The notes beneath the pieces were generated by a model. It worked only from the letters and a program-made list of their open reading frames with translations. It made no database searches and was not told where the DNA came from. Source: Longibaculum muris (GTDB lineage: Bacteria > Bacillota_I > Bacilli_A > Erysipelotrichales > Coprobacillaceae). Taken from it: a stretch of DNA of 64,000 nt. Of the stretch, positions 26,664 to 43,173 are shown piece after piece. Location of the stretch: contig NZ_SMCQ01000011.1 of the NCBI RefSeq assembly GCF_004343035.1, positions 19,613-83,612 on the forward strand. Direction: 5' to 3'. Numbering within the stretch: position 1 is the first letter of the stretch; every line of letters starts with the position of its first letter. The translations under genes were made by a program, and so were the position numbers.

Positions 26664-27624
26664 GATTTTCCTCCTTAAATGTTTGTTTTATTTTTTCTAT
26701 AAGCATTGCACAATCAATAGAATCTTTAAGACTCATACGTTGACTTTCATATTGATGATTTTTAAGACATTGATGAACTTCTTCTATTTCAGTATAAAAA
26801 TCATCAAATATATAATCTTTATGAATGTGATAAGCTTCTTGATTATTTAATTCTATTGTTGCTTGTGTTGGACGATAGAAAGGCATACATGTTATTTTTC
26901 CTTTTGAACCATAGATAGTCATTAATGGTGAAAGATTCTCATCCATAGCTATTTCCAAATAACCAACTTGACCACTTGTAAAGGTAATTGTAATTTGATC
27001 ATGACAATCAACACCTTGCATATATTGCACAGACGATTCAATTGATTGAACTGGACTATCAATATAATCAAGAATACTTGCAATATTATAGCTACCTACA
27101 TCATTAAGAATCCCACCTTGTTCCTGATCAAATAAATATCTTGTTTGTGAAGCATTTGTTATGTCATAACAAAAACGGTTTTCAATTCTTAATATGTCAC
27201 CAATAAGCCCTTCATCAAGTTGTTTTTTTAATTCTAAGACAAGTGGAATAAATCTTGTTTTCATTGCTTCCATAAAGAAAGTCTGATTTTCTTTTGCAAG
27301 TGATGCTAAGTCTTGCATTTGAATTGATGATAAAGTGGCTGGTTTTTCACACAGTACGGCTTTATGTTTTAAGATAGCCCGTCTCGCCCACTCATAATGT
27401 TCTTTATGCCATATGGCAATATAAACAGCGTCAACTTGTGGGTCATCTAATAATTGTTCATAATCATCATACGTCACAATTTCTGGATATAAAGCTTTCA
27501 ATTCTGCTCTTTTAGTGGCAGTATGGGAAGCAACTGCATAAAGTTTCCCATTTTGGCTATAAGACAAGCCCTTTATAAATCTACGAGCAATATTGCCAGC
27601 GCCAATAATTCCCCAATGAATCAT
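26653..27624 (-). CDS. Gfo/Idh/MocA oxidoreductase 3
   Basis: 323 residues. GIIGAGNIARRF Rossmann motif, CEKPATLSS catalytic motif. The ATG chosen follows an AAGGGTGAG ribosome site; a GTG three codons upstream also exists. The start overlaps the end of the GH1 gene by reuse of its stop region. Part of the LacI-controlled operon. Confidence 0.85.
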   Translation of the reverse strand: MIHWGIIGAGNIARRFIKGLSYSQNGKLYAVASHTATKRAELKALYPEIVTYDDYEQLLDDPQVDAVYIAIWHKEHYEWARRAILKHKAVLCEKPATLSSIQMQDLASLAKENQTFFMEAMKTRFIPLVLELKKQLDEGLIGDILRIENRFCYDITNASQTRYLFDQEQGGILNDVGSYNIASILDYIDSPVQSIESSVQYMQGVDCHDQITITFTSGQVGYLEIAMDENLSPLMTIYGSKGKITCMPFYRPTQATIELNNQEAYHIHKDYIFDDFYTEIEEVHQCLKNHQYESQRMSLKDSIDCAMLIEKIKQTFKEENHEI

Positions 27625-27625
27625 T

Positions 27626-29678
<2,053 letters not shown>

Positions 29679-29688
29679 TTGTCATACC

Positions 29689-30342
29689 TCATTTTTTATA
29701 TTTTATTTGTATCATTTTTCCGATTAATCCAGGATAATCTCCTAAATCAACTTTTTCTTTATTATCATAATGAGCAATAAACCATTTGTTTTTCTTTTTT
29801 AAGATTCCTCCTCTTTTTAACAGCTTATCACCAGTTCCTCTTAACAATAAACAAATTGTTAAAAAACCTTCATCACTTACACATATTGGTGTGTAATGCA
29901 ACGTTGTACTCCATAATTCTATAATTGTTCCTTGTGGGACATAAAAGATTTCACATAATGAAGAATCATATGTATCATCTAACATATCCCATAAATGTCC
30001 AACAACCAGAACATAATCAGTGACAGCGACAATTGTTTCGCTGCCCTGATGATATTCAATGCCATTTAAGACATCATTATGCCCAGCTACAACGCCAGCC
30101 ATAACATCCATATATCCATAAACTTTCTGGCTTAATCTTTGAATAGAAGAATATTCTTCAATAACTTGAACGCTTGGTTCATAACAATTTCCAATTTTGG
30201 GAGGATGGACATTTGCTAATACATAAGCGATTGCATCTTGAACATCTTCTTTAATGATTTTTCCATAAGTTTTAAAGCTTTCATCTTGTACACTGTGAAT
30301 CTGATATGCTTTATTCAATTCTTGGAGTTGTTTTAAACTCAC
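29689..30342 (-). CDS. DUF4867-like cupin-type protein
   Basis: 217 residues. The start (LNKAYQIHSVQDESFKTYGKI) and the barrel stretches IFYVPQGTIIELWSTTLHYTPI resemble DUF4867, a cupin-like family found in carbohydrate operons, possibly an isomerase or epimerase. Overlaps rpiB by 4 bp (ATGA type). Confidence 0.6.
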   Translation of the reverse strand: MSLKQLQELNKAYQIHSVQDESFKTYGKIIKEDVQDAIAYVLANVHPPKIGNCYEPSVQVIEEYSSIQRLSQKVYGYMDVMAGVVAGHNDVLNGIEYHQGSETIVAVTDYVLVVGHLWDMLDDTYDSSLCEIFYVPQGTIIELWSTTLHYTPICVSDEGFLTICLLLRGTGDKLLKRGGILKKKNKWFIAHYDNKEKVDLGDYPGLIGKMIQIKYKK

Positions 30343-30794
30343 TTATTTTTTTGTCTTTCTTCAATTTCTTTAAGCATATCAATTCTGACTTGATGTCTAC
30401 CACCTTCATATTCACCGCTTAGCCAGGCATCAACAATCATCTTAGCTAATTCAATACCAACAACTCTAGCACCAAAAGCTAACATGTTTGTATTATTATG
30501 TTCTCTTGAAAGCTTCGCTGAATAAGGTTCACTACAAGTCACACAACGAATCCCATTGACTTTATTTGCAGCTAATGAAATTCCTACACCAGTCCCACAA
30601 ATAACAATTCCTTTATCCACTTCACCACTGACAACTGCATTTGCAACTGCTTCACCAGCAATTGGATAATTAAAACGCTCAGTACTATCTGTTCCATAAT
30701 TCAAAACTTCATAACCATATTTTTCTTCAATGTAACGTGTAATTTCTTTTTTATATTCTACTGCTACATGATCATTTCCAATTCCTATTTTCAT
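30339..30794 (-). CDS. rpiB: RpiB/LacAB-family sugar-phosphate isomerase
   Basis: 151 residues from an ATG with an AGGAGAGAG ribosome site; the longer frame overlaps the upstream gene. GNDH at 6-9, the active-site CGTGVGIS with Cys66, and REHNNTNMLAFGARVVG. It interconverts aldose and ketose phosphates (ribose-5-P, allose-6-P or galactose-6-P). With the RPE-type epimerase of the same operon it could form an allose-6-P to allulose-6-P to fructose-6-P route; this is inference. Confidence 0.88.
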   Translation of the reverse strand: MKIGIGNDHVAVEYKKEITRYIEEKYGYEVLNYGTDSTERFNYPIAGEAVANAVVSGEVDKGIVICGTGVGISLAANKVNGIRCVTCSEPYSAKLSREHNNTNMLAFGARVVGIELAKMIVDAWLSGEYEGGRHQVRIDMLKEIEERQKNK

Positions 30795-30811
30795 TCTTAT
30801 CTCTCTCCTAT

Positions 30812-31759
30812 CTATCTTTTTGGGGTTGCCATCTTTGCCCAAGTATAAGCTTTTCCCTTCATTGTAATAGCTAATTGATAAATGTTTTCTGGCCAAGTTC
30901 CACCACCAAAACCACCATCACCAATCGCATGAATATCTGCCCCGGTTTGTTTCATCAAAATAGCAATTTGACGAATTGTATCTTGGTCAGCAATTTCCAC
31001 ATTACTATCAAGAAAGCACATAACCAATGTTCCAGGTTTATAACGATGAGTAAATTCTGTGAGTTCACGAATCATTTCAACAGTAATTCCATGTCTTGAA
31101 CCAGGAGCTGGTAAATCAATCACATCAGCCCCTACATCAATTAATTCTTTAATAACTTCTTTCGCATCATAATCAGCTAATGGATCTCCTAACACTTTTT
31201 CAACAATCCCATCTTCCCATTTTCCAGCAAAGATGAGCATATCTTCACCAAGAATTTCTCTTGCTTCTTTAGTTGCCAAAATGACATCCTTAATTGACGT
31301 TCCACTTCCTGGATTTCCTCCTAAAACAATGAATGAAGCCCCTAACTCTTTTGCTTTTAAAACATTTTCTTTAGAGTACATCATACTTCTCATTTCAGCC
31401 TTTTTAGGATCCATTGCCAATTCCTGATCATCTGCTTTAGGACATCCCATATAAATTCCTACTGGTTTTTCACTCACCAAAGCCTTTAATTCTTTCAATG
31501 ATAAACCTTGCATACCATTAGCCCCTTCAGGATTATCAAAATGAAAACCATTTAACATAACCATATCGCCACCAAAAGCAAACATTAACTCAGTACTTGT
31601 ACACCCATTTATTAAAATCGGATTATTAAGATATGTTTGTCCCATGATAACACGACCTTCAGATTTTAAAATCGATTCCTTTAATTGCATTGGTGTATAT
31701 TTGGCTACTTCACTTGCTTTAGCAGTAATCAATCTTGTAATACGATAATCTAATTTCAT
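30812..31759 (-). CDS. DUF7916-like TIM-barrel protein
   Basis: 315 residues. Gly-rich phosphate-binding-like turns (VLGGNPGSGTS, AIGDGGFGGGTWPE) and alternating strands and helices suggest a TIM barrel. Proteins of this type are frequent in lactose/cellobiose PTS operons, where they are sometimes called PEP phosphonomutase-like or, wrongly, HAD hydrolases. The enzyme activity is not known to me. Between rpiB and PTS IIB. Confidence 0.6.
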   Translation of the reverse strand: MKLDYRITRLITAKASEVAKYTPMQLKESILKSEGRVIMGQTYLNNPILINGCTSTELMFAFGGDMVMLNGFHFDNPEGANGMQGLSLKELKALVSEKPVGIYMGCPKADDQELAMDPKKAEMRSMMYSKENVLKAKELGASFIVLGGNPGSGTSIKDVILATKEAREILGEDMLIFAGKWEDGIVEKVLGDPLADYDAKEVIKELIDVGADVIDLPAPGSRHGITVEMIRELTEFTHRYKPGTLVMCFLDSNVEIADQDTIRQIAILMKQTGADIHAIGDGGFGGGTWPENIYQLAITMKGKAYTWAKMATPKR

Positions 31760-31770
31760 AAGCTAGCCTC

Positions 31771-32070
31771 CTATTTATTTAACAATGCTTTTGCACGATC
31801 TAGAACCTTTTGACCATTCATCATTCCATAATCTTGCATATTGATTACTTCCACAGGTTTATCTGGATACATCTTTATAACATTTTTTAATTCAAAACGG
31901 ACTTGTGGCCCTAATAAAATCACATCTGCCGCATCCCCAAATGAAGCAACTGAACTAACTGGATGAGCTTCAATATGAACATCAATACCTTCCTTTTTGG
32001 CTGCTTCATTCATACGATTAACAAGTAAACTTGTTGACATTCCAGCAGCACATACTAATAAAATATTCAT
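31771..32070 (-). CDS. PTS lactose/cellobiose-type EIIB
   Basis: 99 residues. The phosphorylation loop LLVCAAGMSTS has Cys7, and the protein is a single EIIB domain. It passes phosphate to sugar bound by EIIC; the EIIC of the same family lies 9.5 kb away in this window, and no EIIA gene is present. Confidence 0.93.
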   Translation of the reverse strand: MNILLVCAAGMSTSLLVNRMNEAAKKEGIDVHIEAHPVSSVASFGDAADVILLGPQVRFELKNVIKMYPDKPVEVINMQDYGMMNGQKVLDRAKALLNK

Positions 32071-32082
32071 TATTTATTCCTC

Positions 32083-34198
<2,116 letters not shown>

Positions 34199-34214
34199 TT
34201 ATTTTCCTCCCCTA

Positions 34215-34230
34215 GTTAAACGATTACTCA
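34215..34230. promoter_or_regulatory. LacI-type site between GH1 D and the epimerase gene
   Basis: GTTAAACGATTACTCA, whose reverse reads TGAGTAATCGTTTAAC, the same core as the sites at 35723 and 35871. Confidence 0.55.
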
Positions 34231-34238
34231 AAGTTTTA

Positions 34239-34264
34239 AGAAATAAAGGTTTTCACCTTTATTT

Positions 34265-34266
<2 letters not shown>
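34239..34266. terminator. 11-bp-stem hairpin after GH1 D
   Basis: AGAAATAAAGG and CCTTTATTTCT flank TTTTCA. On the minus strand only a poor T-tract follows, so it may be a partial terminator or a processing site separating GH1 D from the rest of the operon. Confidence 0.6.
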
Positions 34267-35695
<1,429 letters not shown>

Positions 35696-35722
35696 TTATC
35701 TTATAGCTTTATTGTAAAGCAT

Positions 35723-35740
35723 GTGGGTAATCGTTTCCAC
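35723..35740. promoter_or_regulatory. LacI operator O1
   Basis: GTGGGTAATCGTTTCCAC, imperfect dyad with GTGG/CCAC ends. Confidence 0.65.
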
Positions 35741-35747
35741 ACAAGTG

Positions 35748-35768
35748 AATGGCACACCTTGTGCCATT
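35748..35768. promoter_or_regulatory. Hairpin/dyad in the GH1 D leader
   Basis: AATGGCAC and GTGCCATT flank ACCTT. No T-tract follows on either strand, so an operator or leader structure is more likely than a terminator. Confidence 0.5.
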
Positions 35769-35802
35769 GTTAAGACAAGCATATATAGACTACTGTCTTT
35801 AT

Positions 35803-35850
35803 TGAGTAAACGTTATCGCAAAGATTATTTTTTATCGAGTCAAATGACTC
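35803..35850. promoter_or_regulatory. LacI-like site and second dyad in the divergent region
   Basis: TGAGTAAACGTTATCGCA (35803-35820) resembles the LacI sites. GAGTCAAATGACTC (35837-35850) is a separate 6+6 dyad. Confidence 0.45.
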
Positions 35851-35870
35851 TACCACTATTATACACAATA

Positions 35871-35888
35871 TGAGTAATCGTTTCCACA
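35871..35888. promoter_or_regulatory. LacI operator O2
   Basis: TGAGTAATCGTTTCCACA, sharing GTAATCGTTTCCAC with O1, about 55 bp before the LacI start codon. Confidence 0.65.
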
Positions 35889-35943
35889 AAATGATTTGAA
35901 AATATTGCTAAAAACCTATATAATAAAGATAGGAGTGAATTTT

Positions 35944-36975
35944 ATGGATAAAAAAAGAAGCATCTCGATTAAAGAAATTGCCAAATTAGCTAATGTTTCA
36001 GTAGCTACTGTTTCAAGAGTCATTAATAATAATGGGCGTTTTTCTGAAGAAACGAGAAAAAAAGTACAAGATATTATTGATAAGTATGGTTATACAACCA
36101 ATATGGCAGCTAAGAGTTTAAGGATGTCTAAATCAAAGACAGTTGGATTGATTGTTCCTAATATTGATAATGAATGGTTTTCACATTTGGTTTTAGAGAT
36201 TGAAAAGTATTTCTTTGAAAAGAATTATTCGGTTTTTATATGTAATACTTCGCAAGATGAACAAAAAGAAATTGCTTATTTTAAATCTTTAGATTCAAAA
36301 TTGGTTGATGGAATTATGTGTATTTCAGGAATTGAAGAAATTCCTACGGATGTTATTACACGTAATATTCCCATTGTTTGTATTGATAGAAAGCCTAAAG
36401 ATCATAATAATGTTTATTATGTTGAATCTAATCATTATAGTGGTGGTTATCTAGCGACTGAAGAATTGATAAAAAAAGGCTGCAAGAAGATTGCAATTGT
36501 TTCTAGAAATAAAACATTATCAGTGAACAAACAACGTTTAGAAGGATATCGTCAAGCTTTAAAAGATTATGGATTAACAGAATATAAAGAATTACAAATA
36601 TTACTTGATCCTTCTTCAGCTAACTATGAAGGTTCCAGAGAAGCTATGAATCAATTGATTAAATCTAAGATTCCTTTTGATGGTGTCTTTGCAACAAATG
36701 ACTGGCGTGCTTATGGAGTTATGGTCGCATTAAGTGAAAATCATATTAATGTTCCTCATGATGTCAAAGTTATTGGTTTTGATGATATTTCTATATCTCA
36801 TTCATGTCATCCTTCCTTATCAACAATTCGCCAAGATACAGTTGGATTAGCGCAAAAAGCTTCAAGTTTATTATTAAACTTAATGAATGATAAAGAAATT
36901 CAAATGGAAGAAAGACGTTTTATATTACCGGTTGAAGTGATTCAACGTGATTCAACTCAAAAAGACCCAGAATGA
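35944..36975 (+). CDS. LacI-family transcriptional regulator
   Basis: 343 residues from the ATG after AGGAGTGA; the longer frame lacks a ribosome site. The LacI helix-turn-helix (SIKEIAKLANVSVATVSRVI) is followed by a periplasmic-binding-like effector domain (NDWRAYGVMVAL, VIGFDDISIS). Divergent from the GH1 D operon and likely both autoregulated and repressing it; related sites occur at the PTS IIC and PRD-activator promoters. Confidence 0.92.
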   Translation: MDKKRSISIKEIAKLANVSVATVSRVINNNGRFSEETRKKVQDIIDKYGYTTNMAAKSLRMSKSKTVGLIVPNIDNEWFSHLVLEIEKYFFEKNYSVFICNTSQDEQKEIAYFKSLDSKLVDGIMCISGIEEIPTDVITRNIPIVCIDRKPKDHNNVYYVESNHYSGGYLATEELIKKGCKKIAIVSRNKTLSVNKQRLEGYRQALKDYGLTEYKELQILLDPSSANYEGSREAMNQLIKSKIPFDGVFATNDWRAYGVMVALSENHINVPHDVKVIGFDDISISHSCHPSLSTIRQDTVGLAQKASSLLLNLMNDKEIQMEERRFILPVEVIQRDSTQKDPE

Positions 36976-36981
36976 TGGGTC

Positions 36982-40355
<3,374 letters not shown>

Positions 40356-40379
40356 ATAAACACCTCCATCTTCATTTTA

Positions 40380-40427
40380 GATAATTTCATTATCTTTACC
40401 ATATTGTAAATCGTCATAATTTATGAC
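40380..40427. promoter_or_regulatory. manA promoter with two 15-bp dyads
   Basis: On the minus strand TTGTCA, 17 bp, CAATAT. GTCATAATTTATGAC (40413-40427) covers the -35 box and GATAATTTCATTATC (40380-40394) lies just downstream. The two dyads differ from the LacI and RpiR sites of the region, so a further regulator may act here. Confidence 0.5.
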
Positions 40428-40469
40428 AAGTTACGCTTTGAAAATAAAATTATATTTCCTATTTATTAG

Positions 40470-40508
40470 AAAAAAGAAGTCCCTTTCAATGAAAAGCACT
40501 TCTTTTTT
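40470..40508 (-). terminator. Terminator of the zinc-ribbon genes
   Basis: AAAAAAGAAGT and ACTTCTTTTTT form an 11-bp stem with a 17-nt loop. Confidence 0.75.
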
Positions 40509-40577
40509 TAACGAACTCAGTTGTTGTTTCATATTACAGAAATGATTTTCTGTATCATTTTAGATATTTCATATTCA

Positions 40578-41054
40578 CTACATTGTAACCAATGCAAACA
40601 ATGCAACAACCGTTGTCACTCCTGCAAGAACAGTTGCTGTTGTCACAACCTTTGGTTTTACTTGATAGCGATATTGTATGTTATATAAACGATTGACTTG
40701 ACGCGATTTTGTACAATGGTAATCTGATAATAACGCAATAACAAAAATTAAAATTCGCATCCACAAACTTGTTCCAACACCCCAAGAGGAAGGCCAAGGA
40801 AAAATTCCTAATCCAAAAGCCAAAATAGCAGTTCCAATAGCCGGAATAACATATGGATTTTTTAAATCATCTAATTTCTTTTCACGTTTTCTTTTTTTTC
40901 GTTCTGCTTTTTCTTTTTTTGCTTTTTGTTCTTCATTTCTTTGAGCATATTTTTGTGCATCGCTTCTTTGTTTAACAACAACGACTGCTTCACCACAAGA
41001 ATCACAGAATTTTGCTGTATCACTTAATTTTGCACCACATTTTCGACAATACAT
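40578..41054 (-). CDS. Zinc-ribbon membrane protein 1
   Basis: 158 residues. N-terminal zinc ribbon CRKCGAKLSDTAKFCDSCG (3-21), a long Lys/Glu-rich helix (about 30-68) that could form a coiled coil, and three membrane segments (about 72-85, 92-110, 135-157). Family function unknown. Next to a second zinc-ribbon protein gene. Confidence 0.7.
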   Translation of the reverse strand: MYCRKCGAKLSDTAKFCDSCGEAVVVVKQRSDAQKYAQRNEEQKAKKEKAERKKRKREKKLDDLKNPYVIPAIGTAILAFGLGIFPWPSSWGVGTSLWMRILIFVIALLSDYHCTKSRQVNRLYNIQYRYQVKPKVVTTATVLAGVTTVVALFALVTM

Positions 41055-41066
41055 AGACTTCTCTCC

Positions 41067-41528
41067 TTATTTCAAAATAACTGATGTTAAATTTAACAAT
41101 GCAATATATATACTCATAGCAATAGAAACTATTGCAAAGCCATAACTTCCGTTTTGTTCAAAACCTTTTTTCTTATCTTTATAATCAGTAACCAAAGACA
41201 TTACGCCACAAATCATTGCCAAGACATAGAAAACAAAACTAATTATAAATACTATTTTAGTTGGTCCATCTATAGAATTAACAATAGTTCCAACAATACA
41301 ATCTAAAACGATTAAAGCAAAGAGGAAAAGTATAATTCCAATTTTGCCCCAATTATTAGCTTTAGGATTAGCCTTTAAAGAAGATTGTGATTTTCTCATC
41401 TCTTTTTCAATATTCTTTTCAGCTTTCTCTAAATCCTTCATTTTTACTTTTTCAATTGGTCTACCACAATAAATACAAAATGTTGAATCATCTGGTAAAT
41501 CTTTATGACAATGTGGACATTCTTTCAT
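41067..41528 (-). CDS. Zinc-ribbon membrane protein 2
   Basis: 153 residues. N-terminal ribbon CPHCHKDLPDDSTFCIYCG (4-22), charged linker, and three to four membrane segments (about 61-80, 93-112, 126-150). Same design as the downstream protein. Twelve bases separate the two, so one unit. Function unknown. Confidence 0.7.
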   Translation of the reverse strand: MKECPHCHKDLPDDSTFCIYCGRPIEKVKMKDLEKAEKNIEKEMRKSQSSLKANPKANNWGKIGIILFLFALIVLDCIVGTIVNSIDGPTKIVFIISFVFYVLAMICGVMSLVTDYKDKKKGFEQNGSYGFAIVSIAMSIYIALLNLTSVILK

Positions 41529-41559
41529 AAACTTTTTCCTCCTTGTTTTTGATACAAAG

Positions 41560-41580
41560 AAGGCTTGTTGCCCAAGCCTT
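41560..41580 (-). terminator. Hairpin after PTS IIC
   Basis: AAGGCTTG and CAAGCCTT around TTGCC; short T-tract on the minus strand. Confidence 0.65.
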
Positions 41581-41590
41581 CAAACATAGT

Positions 41591-42925
41591 TTAAGCAGCA
41601 GCTTCTAATGCAGCTTCTTCTTCAAGTCTTTTTACTTCAGAATTTTCATATGCTTTCCAGAATGGATAGAAAATAACTAAACCAATCAAGAAGTTAATAA
41701 CTACAATTAAAACTCCGCCAATTGAACCACCTGTAGACAAGTAACCTAAGATAGGTGAAGGTGTTGCCCAAGGTAAATTCATATACATTCTTCCAATAAA
41801 TCCAACTTGCGTTAAACCATATGTTAATGCAGCGGTTATCGTATGTGTTAATACAAATGGAATAGCTAAGAATGGATTTAATACAATTGGTAAACCAAAC
41901 ATCATTGGTTCAATAATACAGAAGATAGCTGGTGGGAAACAAATAGTAGCTAATGGTTTCAAATGTGGTAATTTCTTACTAGATTTGAACATATAGAATA
42001 AAATTGGCCAACATGTAGATACCCACATAAATAATCTGTTTAAATTTGGAGTCCAAATATGTGGAATAGCTTGATGTGCCATGAAAGCATCATTATTTTC
42101 TACCATCCATGTATTTGTAAACGCATTTGTTACGGCACCAACGATATTATCTCCATGAAGACCACAGATCCATAATAATGATACCAAGAAATAAGATAGT
42201 GTGTAAATAAAAATGTTGTCTGCAGCTGATAATACTGGTAATAACATATTTCCAATAAGCTCTGGAATATTAACGCCAGCTAAAGTTCTTAATCCCCAAC
42301 AAATAAGTGTTGTAAATAAATATGGAATAATTGCAGAGAAACTATCAGCAATTGCAGGTGGAACTGAATCAGGTAATTTAATACGAATGTTATGTTTGTA
42401 ACATACATCAATAATATTAATTGCGATTGCAGCAGCAACAATAGCAGTAATAACCCCTGCACCACCCCAATAATTTGTAGGTAAAGCACTGACTAATTGA
42501 TTTGCATCAGTAACACCTTCAACAAATAATTTACCTACAGCGTTGTAGTTCAATAAGATGAATGCAAAGAATGCACCAACAGCACCTGTTGTTTTGTTGA
42601 AACCTTTGATTTCAGCATATTCAGATCCCATTGCGATAACCATGTAAATAGCCATAATACCCATAGATAGGTTGTTAACTAATGCAAGATCATCTGCATA
42701 TGGTCTCAAGAATGGTAACAATGCAGTTTCTGTTAAACCACCATCTGAACCTAAAAGATAAATAATTAAGAAAATCGAACCAATCATTGTGACACCGACA
42801 GCAGAAACCATCCCATTAACGATTGCTCGTACAAATGGAATCTGACCGAATTTTGTCATTGGTCCAGCGATGACATCGACTTTTGCCATCAATTTGTCCA
42901 TAAAGGACATGTTTTCGTTAGACAT
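41591..42925 (-). CDS. PTS lactose/cellobiose-type EIIC
   Basis: 444 residues, about ten membrane helices. The conserved core FWVSTCWPILFY and the EPMMFGLPIVLNP motif of cellobiose-type EIIC are present. It moves and phosphorylates beta-glycosides together with EIIB and EIIA. It stands alone, facing a PRD-type activator, with LacI/cre-like sites between. Its EIIB partner is probably the one at 31771. Confidence 0.93.
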   Translation of the reverse strand: MSNENMSFMDKLMAKVDVIAGPMTKFGQIPFVRAIVNGMVSAVGVTMIGSIFLIIYLLGSDGGLTETALLPFLRPYADDLALVNNLSMGIMAIYMVIAMGSEYAEIKGFNKTTGAVGAFFAFILLNYNAVGKLFVEGVTDANQLVSALPTNYWGGAGVITAIVAAAIAINIIDVCYKHNIRIKLPDSVPPAIADSFSAIIPYLFTTLICWGLRTLAGVNIPELIGNMLLPVLSAADNIFIYTLSYFLVSLLWICGLHGDNIVGAVTNAFTNTWMVENNDAFMAHQAIPHIWTPNLNRLFMWVSTCWPILFYMFKSSKKLPHLKPLATICFPPAIFCIIEPMMFGLPIVLNPFLAIPFVLTHTITAALTYGLTQVGFIGRMYMNLPWATPSPILGYLSTGGSIGGVLIVVINFLIGLVIFYPFWKAYENSEVKRLEEEAALEAAA

Positions 42926-42952
42926 ATAAATTCTCCCTTCGTCTAGTTTTTT

Positions 42953-42972
42953 GAAAACGAGTAAACGTTTTC
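42953..42972. promoter_or_regulatory. LacI/CcpA-type operator in the PTS IIC leader
   Basis: GAAAACGAGTAAACGTTTTC, perfect 7-bp arms, sharing GAGTAAACGTTT with the sites near the LacI gene. Confidence 0.65.
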
Positions 42973-43111
42973 TCTTTCTAACTTTATTTTAGCACCTCTC
43001 TTGCTTTTTTCTAGCGAATGAATCGGCATAATAAATGCCAAGTAATTGTAATTTTCAAAGAAAGTCTTTATTTTATAAGGGTTTTGAGACATTTTGGGAA
43101 AACGATTTTTT

Positions 43112-43145
43112 TGAGAAAACGTTTACATACTTGTCGAAATTTGCT
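43112..43145 (+). promoter_or_regulatory. Operator-overlapped promoter of the PRD activator
   Basis: TGAGAAAACGTTTACA runs into the -35 box TTTACA (43122-43127), followed by 17 bp and TATAAT. Repressor binding here would shut off the activator. Confidence 0.65.
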
Positions 43146-43173
43146 ATAATATCATAACAAAGGGAGGGATTTT

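Noticed and set aside
35748..35768. BglG/LicT-type antiterminator target in the GH1 leaders
   Set aside because: The hairpin is not followed by an overlapping terminator, and the adjacent regulator is LacI-type; the PRD protein in the window looks like a DNA-binding activator.
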